In this document: positions 1 through 5,569 of the stretch, one piece after another
Layout: every line of letters starts with the position of its first letter
Position numbering within the stretch: position 1 is the first letter of the stretch
Translations under genes and position numbers: made by a program
The notes under the pieces: generated by a model
Told to the model about the DNA's origin: nothing
Database searches by the model: none
What the model saw: only the letters and a program-made list of their open reading frames with translations
NCBI GenBank assembly: GCA_905194675.1
Contig: CAJJTG010000063.1
Coordinates: 1 to 7,957, forward strand
Source of the DNA: an uncultured Collinsella sp.
Lineage (GTDB): Bacteria > Actinomycetota > Coriobacteriia > Coriobacteriales > Coriobacteriaceae
Length of the DNA: 7,957 nucleotides
Direction of reading: 5' to 3'

Positions 1-1229
1 TCGAGGATAAGAACTTCGCGGGTGTGATGGAAGGTCATCAAAACGAGTTTAAGACCACGAAATCGCAGGAAGAGCTAGTAGAGGAGTCGCTTGCCAACCC
101 TTATGGCTCGCCTTCGCTCGAGGAGCTTTGTGCTGGCAAGAAGGATATTGTCATCATTAGCTCCGATCATACGCGTCCCGTTCCCTCGCGTGTGACGATG
201 CCTATTCTGCTGCATCACATCCACTCCGCTGCGCCTGAGGCGCGCGTTCGCATTCTGGTTGCTACGGGTATGCACCGTCCGTCGACGCACGAGGAACTCG
301 TCAACAAATATGGCGAGGAGATCGTTGCCAACGAGGAAATCGTTATGCACGTCGCGACTGACGACAGCATGATGAAAAAGATCGGCACCCTGCCTTCTGG
401 TGGCGAGTGCATCATCAACAAGGTTGCCGCCGATTGCGATCTGCTGCTTGCCGAGGGCTTTATTGAGCCGCACTTCTTTGCCGGTTTCTCTGGTAGCCGC
501 AAGTCCGTCCTGCCCGGCATTGCCAGCTACAAGACCATCATGTACAACCACAACGGTCAGTTTGTGAATGATTCCCACTCGCGTGCCGGCAACCTGTGCC
601 ACAACCACGTGAGCGAGGACATGTTTGCCGCCGCTGAGATGGCCCACCTCGCCTTCGTGCTTAATGTGGTGCTTAACGGCAAGCACGAGGTCATCGGCTC
701 CTTTGCCGGCGACATCCACAAGGCGCACGAGGCCGGCTGCGAGTTCGTGAAGAGCCTTGCCGGCGTTGAGCCCGTCGAGTGCGATATTGCCATCACCACC
801 AACGGTGGCTACCCCCTCGATCAGAACATCTATCAGGCCGTGAAGGGCATGTGCGCTGCCGAGGCCACGCTTCCCGAGGGCGGCGTGATCATCGACGTCG
901 CCGGTTGTGCCGACGGTCACGGTGGCGAGGGCTTCTATCACAATATCGCCGACAACGATCCGGCGGAGTTTGAGCGCGCCTGCATCGACCGTCCTAAGGA
1001 CGAGACCCTGCCCGACCAGTGGACGAGCCAGATCTTTGCCCGCATCCTGGCACATCACCCTGTGATCATGGTCACCGACCTGTGCGATCACCAGATGCTC
1101 AAGGATATGCACATGACACCGGTCAACACTATCGAGGAGGCGCTCAAGCTCGCCTTTGAGATGAAGGGTGCCGATGCCAAGGTTGCCGTCATTCCCGATG
1201 GCCTGGGCGTTGTCGTTGCGCAGCACTAG
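1..1229 (+). CDS. larA: Lactate racemase LarA, nickel-pincer nucleotide enzyme (5' end cut by window)
   Basis: Interconverts D- and L-lactate in the cytoplasm using a covalently bound nickel-pincer nucleotide. The frame is open to the window edge (first full codon at 3-5), and the residues before the GTG at 24 (DKNFAG) still resemble the N-terminus of Lactobacillus plantarum LarA. The true start is therefore upstream and about 15-20 residues are missing; 408 are present. Residues known in the family are all visible: the SSDHTRP substrate-binding motif, the catalytic His of HRPSTH (codon 273-275), the His of PHFFAGFSG (471-473), the Lys of SRKSVLPG that anchors the cofactor (501-503), and the nickel-ligand His of YNHNG (549-551). 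QNIYQAVKG and PDQWTSQIFARIL follow. larD lies 49 bases downstream on the same strand, so the two are probably co-transcribed. The broader LarA superfamily includes racemases for other 2-hydroxyacids, but closeness to the L. plantarum enzyme and the neighbouring lar genes favour lactate. Confidence 0.94.
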   Translation, partial: EDKNFAGVMEGHQNEFKTTKSQEELVEESLANPYGSPSLEELCAGKKDIVIISSDHTRPVPSRVTMPILLHHIHSAAPEARVRILVATGMHRPSTHEELVNKYGEEIVANEEIVMHVATDDSMMKKIGTLPSGGECIINKVAADCDLLLAEGFIEPHFFAGFSGSRKSVLPGIASYKTIMYNHNGQFVNDSHSRAGNLCHNHVSEDMFAAAEMAHLAFVLNVVLNGKHEVIGSFAGDIHKAHEAGCEFVKSLAGVEPVECDIAITTNGGYPLDQNIYQAVKGMCAAEATLPEGGVIIDVAGCADGHGGEGFYHNIADNDPAEFERACIDRPKDETLPDQWTSQIFARILAHHPVIMVTDLCDHQMLKDMHMTPVNTIEEALKLAFEMKGADAKVAVIPDGLGVVVAQH

Positions 1230-1238
1230 CGCGTGGCT

Positions 1239-1253
1239 TAAACGAATCGTTTA
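1239..1253. repeat. Short inverted repeat between larA and larD
   Basis: A 6-bp perfect inverted repeat, TAAACG-AAT-CGTTTA, lies just after the larA stop. It is AT-rich, has only a 3-base spacer and no T-tract, so it is unlikely to terminate transcription. It could be a weak operator or an RNA processing hairpin; with arms this short, chance is also possible. Confidence 0.3.
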
Positions 1254-1278
1254 TAACCGACAAGAAAGATAAGGTTTT

Positions 1279-2010
1279 ATGCTTACCAAACTCCTCTGCG
1301 AATTCGGCGCGACGGCCCTCATGATCGTCTTTGGCGTGGGCGTGCACTGCGATACCGTGCTCAAGGGCACCAAGTATCAGGGCTCCGGCCACATGTTTGC
1401 CATCACCACCTGGTCTTTTGGCATCTCGGTCTGCCTGTTTGTCTTTGGCGGCGCCGTGTGCATGAACCCCGCCATGGTGCTTGCCCAGTGCATCGTCGGC
1501 TTGGTGCCGTGGGGCAACTGCATTCCCTTCATGCTCGCCGATATGCTCGGCGGCTTTGTGGGTGCCGTGATCGCTTGGTTTATGTATGCCGATGAGTTCA
1601 AGGCTTCCGAGGGCGTCGTCGACCCCATTGCCCAGCGCAACATCTTCTCGACCAACCCCACCACCGAGGGTACGAACTATGCCCGCAACTTCTTCTGCGA
1701 GGCTATCTGCACCTTTGTGTTCATCAGTGCCATCCTTGCTGCCGCTAGCCGCGCCGGCGAGAACGTTCTGATGCTCGCCATCTGCGTCGGTCTGATCGTT
1801 TGGGCTGTTGGCATGGGCATGGGCGGCATCACCGGCTTCGCCATGAACCAGGCTCGTGACCTTGGTCCTCGCATGGCCTATCAGGTGCTGCCGATCAAGA
1901 ACAAGGCTGACAACAACTGGAAGTACGGCCTGCTCGTTCCTGGCATCGCTCCGTTTGTCGGTGCTATTGTGGCCGCGCTGTTTGTGCATGGCTTCTTGGG
2001 CATGTTCTAG
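1279..2010 (+). CDS. larD: LarD-type MIP channel (aquaglyceroporin family, lactate facilitator)
   Basis: A 243-residue integral membrane protein of the major intrinsic protein family, probably allowing lactic acid (and perhaps glycerol or water) across the inner membrane. About six hydrophobic segments are visible, near residues 1-22, 42-60, 83-103, 138-156, 163-183 and 216-243. The first half-helix motif is canonical NPA (residues 63-65). The second reads NQARD (190-194) instead of NPARD, keeping the selectivity-filter Arg193 but replacing the proline with glutamine. As I recall it, L. plantarum LarD also lacks this proline and has very similar flanks (GVHC near the N-terminus, LPIKNKAD near residue 204), which supports LarD over GlpF. 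The ATG at 1279 follows an AAGG Shine-Dalgarno at 1271-1274. Placement directly after larA supports a transport role for the racemase substrate. GlpF-like glycerol transport is the main alternative. Confidence 0.88.
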   Translation: MLTKLLCEFGATALMIVFGVGVHCDTVLKGTKYQGSGHMFAITTWSFGISVCLFVFGGAVCMNPAMVLAQCIVGLVPWGNCIPFMLADMLGGFVGAVIAWFMYADEFKASEGVVDPIAQRNIFSTNPTTEGTNYARNFFCEAICTFVFISAILAAASRAGENVLMLAICVGLIVWAVGMGMGGITGFAMNQARDLGPRMAYQVLPIKNKADNNWKYGLLVPGIAPFVGAIVAALFVHGFLGMF

Positions 2011-2029
2011 TCGAAGGCTACATAGTTGT

Positions 2030-2158
2030 CCGCTGGCCGCATGGGGTAACTTCCCAGCGCGTCCTCGGACATGCAAAAAGGCTCGCTGTGCACTTCGTGC
2101 GGCGAGCCTTTTTGCGTCCTGCGGAATGCGCTGGGAAGTTACCCCATGCGGCCAGCTG
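2030..2158. repeat. 129-bp imperfect palindrome with 29-bp perfect inverted arms
   Basis: The left arm (2032-2060, starting GCTGGCCGCATGG) and right arm (2128-2156, ending CCATGCGGCCAGC) are exact reverse complements over 29 bp. Between them sits a second 14-bp perfect stem, and short matches (GGAC at 2067-2070 with GTCC at 2116-2119; TCC at 2062-2064 with GGA at 2123-2125) extend pairing through the middle. The element fills the start of the gap between the converging larD and tetR genes. The inner part looks like a bidirectional terminator. The outer arms are far longer than a terminator needs and suggest a small mobile or REP/MITE-like repeat, but no flanking target duplication is evident to me. 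Confidence 0.8.
2073..2115. terminator. Bidirectional intrinsic terminator between larD and tetR
   Basis: A perfect 14-bp stem, GCAAAAAGGCTCGC (2073-2086) with GCGAGCCTTTTTGC (2102-2115), is capped by a smaller GCAC-TTC-GTGC hairpin. The A-run at the start and T-run at the end let it work on transcripts from both strands, as expected between converging genes. It is 62 bases past the larD stop. Confidence 0.85.
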
Positions 2159-2199
2159 CGGGATCTTTGCTGCGCTCGAGCAAGCAACCCAACATATAT

Positions 2200-2306
2200 C
2201 TGTATTTGGATGGGAGGGGCTTGTTGCTGATAGGGGCGTTGAGCTGTTGTTGACACTTTGGGATGCGTGGCGCTCTGTGTTGGGGTGATGCTTTGGGATG
2301 AGCTTC
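2200..2306 (-). promoter_or_regulatory. C-rich, G-poor region downstream of tetR, possible Rho-loading (rut-like) site
   Basis: Read in the direction of tetR transcription, this gene-free stretch just after the stop codon has, by hand count, roughly three times more C than G, in scattered CCC/CCCC groups with little obvious secondary structure. That is the composition typical of Rho utilisation sites. No open frame here resembles a protein. The inner terminator lies further downstream, so this could be a second termination system for the larB-larC-tetR transcript. The call is compositional only. Confidence 0.3.
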
Positions 2307-2310
2307 TTAC

Positions 2311-2850
2311 TTAGCCGAAGAGGGGCTGTATGGCTGAGAGGTAGTCTTTGGCTACGTTGGATTTGTTGGCTTGGAAGTTGTGCCAGGCCCACCATTGGAC
2401 GGTGGCTACGAAGCTTGAGGCTATGTGATGGAGGAGGAAGCTGCGGTCCATAGTGCCAGCGGGACCTGTGGGGTCGGTAGGGACGGTTTCGGCTGCCCGT
2501 GACATGATGGTCTTGCGTAAGCAGTCGGCGAAGACGCGTGAGCCGGCGCCGGCTACGAGGGCTCGTACACCCTGGCGGCGCTCCCAGAGGTTGTTGAGGA
2601 TATGCTCGACCTGCACGAGTGGGTCGTCGAGGGGTGCGCCGTCATCGTCGAGGGCGTGGGTGCAGATGTCGCTCACGAGTTCGGACAGTAGGTCATCTTT
2701 GCTTTTGAAGAGGCCGTAGAACGTGGCCCGACCCACATGGGCGCGAGCGATAATGTCGCCGACGGTGATCTTGCCGTAGTCCTCTTCGCGCAGCAGCTCG
2801 GAGAACGCCGCAACGATGGCAGCGCGGCTTTTTGCCTTGCGGGCATCCAT
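2311..2850 (-). CDS. TetR/AcrR-family transcriptional regulator
   Basis: A 179-residue one-component regulator. The N-terminal DNA-binding domain (about residues 8-55) carries the typical TetR helix-turn-helix pattern: ITVGDIIARAHVG followed by RATFYGLFKSKDDLL. The remainder is an all-helical ligand/dimerisation domain; its end (SFVATVQWWAWHNF, near 146-159) resembles the TetR_C_8 type seen in DhaS-like regulators. The ATG is two bases beyond the larC stop and has no clear Shine-Dalgarno, so translation probably depends on ribosomes finishing larC. As last gene of larB-larC-tetR it is a natural candidate to control the lar genes or itself. L. plantarum uses a different (Crp/Fnr-type) regulator, LarR. 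The ligand is unknown; lactate is only a guess. Confidence 0.9.
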   Translation of the reverse strand: MDARKAKSRAAIVAAFSELLREEDYGKITVGDIIARAHVGRATFYGLFKSKDDLLSELVSDICTHALDDDGAPLDDPLVQVEHILNNLWERRQGVRALVAGAGSRVFADCLRKTIMSRAAETVPTDPTGPAGTMDRSFLLHHIASSFVATVQWWAWHNFQANKSNVAKDYLSAIQPLFG

Positions 2851-2852
2851 GG

Positions 2853-3770
2853 CTATGCGTCCGCGTGAACGAGCAGGCAGCGGAGCGTACCGGAGCAGCC
2901 CTCGTAGGGGCGCTTACCGGCGCCGTAGCCGACGGCCTCGATGCGGTAGCGGGCCGGCAGGTGCTCGGACGTGCGCAGCGCGGCGATGATGGCGGCACCC
3001 GTGGGCGTGACGAGCTCGCCGGCGACCGGTGCGGGCGTGAGGGCGATATTGCCCGCCTGGCACAGGTTGACGACAGCGGGGACGGGAATGGGCATGAGAC
3101 CGTGGGCACAACGGATGGTACCGTGACCCTCGGAGAGCGACTCGACCACGATGTCCTCAATACCCAGGGCATCGAGGCAGATGGCGACAGAGCAGACGTC
3201 GACGATGGAATCGACGGCGCCCACCTCGTGGAACATGACGGTCTCGGGCGTTTTGCCGTGGGCCTTGGCCTCGGCGGCGGCGAGCGCGGTAAAGATGGCG
3301 AGCGCGCGACGCTTGGCGCCATCGCTTAGCTGCGAGCCATCTATGATGGCGGTGACGTCCGCCAAAGAACGGTGGTGATGGTGGTGGGCGTGATGGTGAC
3401 CCTCGTGGCCATGACCGTGGCCCTCATGGTCATGCTCGTGGCAGTGCTCGTGTTCGTGCTCGCCATGATCATGATGGTGGTGCTCATGCTCGTGCGTGTG
3501 CTCGGCAGCTGCTTCGTTGCCGTAGAGCCAGGCCATATCGTGATCGTGGTTCTCGAGCTCCTCTGCAAGCTGGACGTCGAAATCGCAGGCGTTGATGCCA
3601 TGCTTGCTTACGCGTGTGACGGCGATCGTAAAGCCGTCGACCGGCAGCGTGGCGAGCTGCTCGCGCAGGTGCTCCTCGCTGGCGCCTAGGTCGAGCAGGG
3701 CCGCGACGGTCATATCGCCGCTGATGCCCGAGGTGCCGTCGATGATAAGCGTGTGCTGATGATTGGACAT
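2853..3770 (-). CDS. larC: Nickel insertion protein LarC, LarC1 part only, with large histidine-rich segment
   Basis: LarC inserts nickel into the pincer nucleotide precursor in a CTP-dependent reaction, completing the LarA cofactor. This 305-residue protein begins with the family signature DGTSGISGDM (11-20), continues through FHEVGAVDSIVD (180-191), LSEGHGTI (212-219) and PVAGELVTPTGAA (248-260), and stops right after GYGAGKR and a TLRCLLV strand. That is about where LarC1 ends; the C-terminal LarC2 domain, which carries the CTP chemistry in L. plantarum and is often fused or joined by ribosomal frameshifting, is absent and is not found in another frame downstream. Residues 91-133 contain 25 histidines in 43 positions, a probable nickel-holding segment. 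The ATG has AAGGAGC eight bases upstream, overlapping the larB stop region, so larB and larC are likely coupled. tetR follows after two bases. The family call is strong; function of a LarC1-only form is uncertain. Confidence 0.9.
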   Translation of the reverse strand: MSNHQHTLIIDGTSGISGDMTVAALLDLGASEEHLREQLATLPVDGFTIAVTRVSKHGINACDFDVQLAEELENHDHDMAWLYGNEAAAEHTHEHEHHHHDHGEHEHEHCHEHDHEGHGHGHEGHHHAHHHHHRSLADVTAIIDGSQLSDGAKRRALAIFTALAAAEAKAHGKTPETVMFHEVGAVDSIVDVCSVAICLDALGIEDIVVESLSEGHGTIRCAHGLMPIPVPAVVNLCQAGNIALTPAPVAGELVTPTGAAIIAALRTSEHLPARYRIEAVGYGAGKRPYEGCSGTLRCLLVHADA

Positions 3771-3780
3771 GGAATGCTCC

Positions 3781-4563
3781 TTAACGGGCGCAGGGCGTGC
3801 CGGCGCTCAGATGATTGATAAGACTTGCCTGGTAGGCGGCACCAAAGCCGTTGTCGATGTTGACGACCGAAACGCCGCTGGCACAGGAGTTGAGCATGGC
3901 GAGCAGCGCGGCTACGCCACCAAAGCTCGCGCCGTAACCCACGCTGGTGGGAACGGCGATGACCGGACAGCTCACCAGGCCGCCGATAACGCTCGCCAAC
4001 GCGCCCTCCATGCCGGCAATGGCGATGACCACCTGTGCCTGGGCAAGTTCCTCGGCATGCGCAAGCAGGCGGTGCAGGCCGGCGACACCCACGTCGTAGA
4101 GGCGGTCGACCTCGTTGCCATAGAACTCGGCCGTCAACGCGGCTTCTTCGGCGACGGGCAGGTCGCTCGTGCCGGCGCAGGCGACGACGATGCGTCCGTT
4201 GCCGGTAGGGGAGGGCTTGCCGCCCACGAGGGCGAGCTGTGCGTCCGGGACATATCCCAGGTCGATGCCGTTGCCAAGAAGTTCAGCGGTGCGCGCGGCT
4301 TTTTCGGCATCCAGGCGCGTGACCAGGATGCGCTCCTGGCCGGCATCGCGCAGTGCTTCGATAATGGCGGCAATCTGATCGGCGGTTTTACCGGCCCCGT
4401 AGACAACCTCGCCGGCCCCCTGGCGCACCCCGCGCGAAAGATCGAGCTGCGCAAAGCCCAAATCGGCGGTCGGAGCCGTCTGGATGCGCGTGAGGGCGTC
4501 GGCAGGGGTGACTGCTCCGCCGGCAACATCGCTCAGCAATTGCTCAAGATCTCGCTTATCCAT
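3781..4563 (-). CDS. larB: LarB, pyridinium-3,5-biscarboxylate mononucleotide synthase
   Basis: Catalyses the first step of nickel-pincer cofactor synthesis: carboxylation of the pyridinium ring of nicotinic acid adenine dinucleotide and hydrolysis of its phosphoanhydride. It is 260 residues, close to the usual size. An N-terminal domain with LDLSRGVRQGAGEVVYGAGKT (residues 40-60) precedes a PurE-like domain with GRIVVACAGTSDLPVAEEAA (123-142), GMEGALASVIGG (184-195), PTSVGYGASFGG (205-216) and LNSCASGVSVVNIDNGFGAA (224-243). Cys227 in the NSC motif matches the cysteine described as the covalent nucleophile on the ring. I chose the ATG at 4563 because GAAGGGA lies about six bases upstream; a GTG at 4596 in the same frame has no comparable site. 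larC starts 10 bases after the stop. Confidence 0.93.
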   Translation of the reverse strand: MDKRDLEQLLSDVAGGAVTPADALTRIQTAPTADLGFAQLDLSRGVRQGAGEVVYGAGKTADQIAAIIEALRDAGQERILVTRLDAEKAARTAELLGNGIDLGYVPDAQLALVGGKPSPTGNGRIVVACAGTSDLPVAEEAALTAEFYGNEVDRLYDVGVAGLHRLLAHAEELAQAQVVIAIAGMEGALASVIGGLVSCPVIAVPTSVGYGASFGGVAALLAMLNSCASGVSVVNIDNGFGAAYQASLINHLSAGTPCAR

Positions 4564-4608
4564 ATATGTTCCCTTCGACGGCGCAAAGTCTAGCACTCAA
4601 AGGGTATA

Positions 4609-4640
4609 TTTCCGAACACTAAGACAAAATTGTTCGGAAA
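4609..4640. promoter_or_regulatory. Candidate operator: 10-bp perfect inverted repeat upstream of larB
   Basis: TTTCCGAACA (4609-4618) and its exact reverse complement TGTTCGGAAA (4631-4640) are separated by 12 bases, giving half-site centres 22 bp apart, about two helical turns. It lies 45-77 bases upstream of the larB ATG. The spacer and lack of a following T-run on either strand argue against a terminator. A dimeric or paired-dimer repressor such as the TetR protein of this operon could bind here; that link is inferred. Confidence 0.6.
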
Positions 4641-4645
4641 CTATA
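4640..4645 (-). promoter_or_regulatory. Possible -10 element (TATAGT) for larB
   Basis: Read on the minus strand, TATAGT matches five of six bases of the sigma-70-type -10 consensus. It sits directly against the start of the inverted repeat, which would place the repeat over the transcription start, a usual repressor position. No convincing -35 is seen at 16-18 bases. An alternative, TGC-TAGACT, lies nearer larB. serB transcription might also read through. Confidence 0.3.
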
Positions 4646-4677
4646 GGACAGACTGATCCAATTGTTGGACGGATCGA

Positions 4678-5313
4678 CTAGTCGCGCAGGATGATGTCCA
4701 TGGCGAGCATCAGGTTGCGCTCGTCGATGGTAAACGGGGCGGCCTCGCGCGTCTTGGGCTTGGCGCAAAACGCGATGCCCGTGCCTGCGGCCTGGATCAT
4801 GGGGATGTCGTTGGCGCCGTCGCCGATCGCGACGGTATGGGCCATATCGACACCGCACTCAACTGCCCAGTCCAGCAGCTGGATAAGCTTGGACTCCTTG
4901 GTCACGATGTCTGCCGCCAGCTTACCCGTGAGCTTGCCGTCCACGACCTCCAGACGATTGGCCAGGCAAAAGTCGATGCCCGCGGCGGCTACGATCTTAT
5001 CGGCGACCTCGTGGAAGCCGCCGCTCACCACGCCGACCTTCCAGCCCTTGCTGCGCGCCGAGCGCACAAGCTCCAGCGCGCCGGGAGTAAACGTCACGCG
5101 CTCAAAGGTGCGCTCGAACACGCTCTCGTCCAAGCCGGCAAGCAGCCCCACGCGCTCCTCGAGTGCCTGCTTAAAATCGAGTTCGCCGCGCATCGCACGC
5201 TCGGTAATTTGTGCTACCTGCTCGCCCGCGCCTGCCTCTTCGCCCAAAAGATCGATAACCTCCTGATTGATGAGCGTGGAGTCGATATCCATAACGATGA
5301 GGCGTGCAGTCAT
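4678..5313 (-). CDS. serB: Phosphoserine phosphatase SerB (HAD superfamily)
   Basis: Last step of serine biosynthesis: hydrolysis of O-phospho-L-serine to serine and phosphate, in the cytosol. This is a 211-residue single-domain enzyme without the N-terminal ACT-like extension of the E. coli protein. HAD motifs are complete: DIDSTL at 9-14 (nucleophile Asp9, acid/base Asp11), SGGF at 97-100, a lysine at 142 in the TKESK context (motif III), and GDGANDIPMI at 164-173. The helical cap lies between about 16 and 80, with the EERVGLLAGL segment usual in SerB. The ATG at 5313 follows GGAAAGG about six bases upstream; an upstream GTG at 5358 would add 15 residues not seen in the family. It precedes larB by 114 bases on the same strand. 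Other HAD phosphatases are possible, but these motifs fit SerB well. Confidence 0.92.
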   Translation of the reverse strand: MTARLIVMDIDSTLINQEVIDLLGEEAGAGEQVAQITERAMRGELDFKQALEERVGLLAGLDESVFERTFERVTFTPGALELVRSARSKGWKVGVVSGGFHEVADKIVAAAGIDFCLANRLEVVDGKLTGKLAADIVTKESKLIQLLDWAVECGVDMAHTVAIGDGANDIPMIQAAGTGIAFCAKPKTREAAPFTIDERNLMLAMDIILRD

Positions 5314-5432
5314 GGCGGGCCTTTCCGAGTGCTGTTTTATTGGGGCATATTGTCGCACGTGACGAGCGCGGGCGGGTGCCGCGGCGCGTCAATTGTTTCG
5401 TCTCCGTCAAGTCTTTGGGCAGGAGCCACTTT

Positions 5433-5462
5433 TTCGCGGCACATCGACGCGAGTGCGATAAG
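5433..5462 (+). promoter_or_regulatory. Possible aspS promoter with extended -10
   Basis: GATAAG (5457-5462) is preceded by TGC, an extended -10 arrangement. TTCGCG lies 18 bases upstream as a poor -35. It is placed about 110 bases before the aspS start in the 256-bp spacer between divergent serB and aspS. Weak consensus match; I found no better candidate on the + strand and none convincing for serB on the - strand. Confidence 0.25.
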
Positions 5463-5506
5463 ATAGAACGCCATGTCTGGCTGCGCGGTTTACGCAGGCT
5501 GGGCAA

Positions 5507-5548
5507 ATCTGTACGACGCCGCCCGGAACGACACGGGGCGGCACAGAT
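5507..5548 (+). promoter_or_regulatory. aspS leader hairpin
   Basis: ATCTGT (5507-5512) pairs with ACAGAT (5543-5548), and inside them GCCGCCC (5518-5524) pairs with GGGCGGC (5536-5542), leaving a 5-base bulge ACGAC on one side and an 11-base loop. The structure ends four bases before the AAAGGAGG Shine-Dalgarno, close enough to influence ribosome access or mRNA stability. No T-run follows, so it is not an intrinsic terminator. Confidence 0.45.
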
Positions 5549-5569
5549 CCATAAAGGAGGATCACTGGT

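Noticed and set aside
75..1226. Long minus-strand open frame opposite larA, and a similar one at 1189-2256 opposite larD
   Set aside because: Both mirror well-conserved genes, have biased composition and no domains; they follow from high GC.
2071..2288. Small plus-strand open frames of 60-66 codons in the larD-tetR gap
   Set aside because: They run through the palindromic terminator, lack ribosome binding sites and have no recognisable sequence.
2693..3322. Frameshifted minus-strand frame overlapping larC and tetR, considered as a LarC2 product
   Set aside because: Its translation is Arg/Ser/Pro-rich low complexity within larC and tetR coding sequence, with nothing like a LarC2 domain, so programmed frameshifting into LarC2 is not supported here.
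3372..3689. Plus-strand open frame of 105 codons rich in Val and Met, resembling a membrane protein
   Set aside because: It is the exact antisense of the histidine codons of larC (CAT/CAC read as ATG/GTG), which produces artificial hydrophobicity.
4564..4596. GTG start at 4596 extending LarB by 11 residues
   Set aside because: No suitable ribosome binding site, and the added residues do not match the family N-terminus, whereas the ATG at 4563 has GAAGGGA at good spacing.
4609..4640. The larB upstream inverted repeat as a serB terminator
   Set aside because: The stem is AT-rich with a 12-base loop and no T-run on the minus strand; an operator fits better.
5361..5400. T-box-like GGGTGCCGCGG string upstream of aspS
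   Set aside because: It only partly resembles the T-box antiterminator sequence; the conserved middle is missing, no specifier stem or downstream terminator is seen, and it is too far from aspS.
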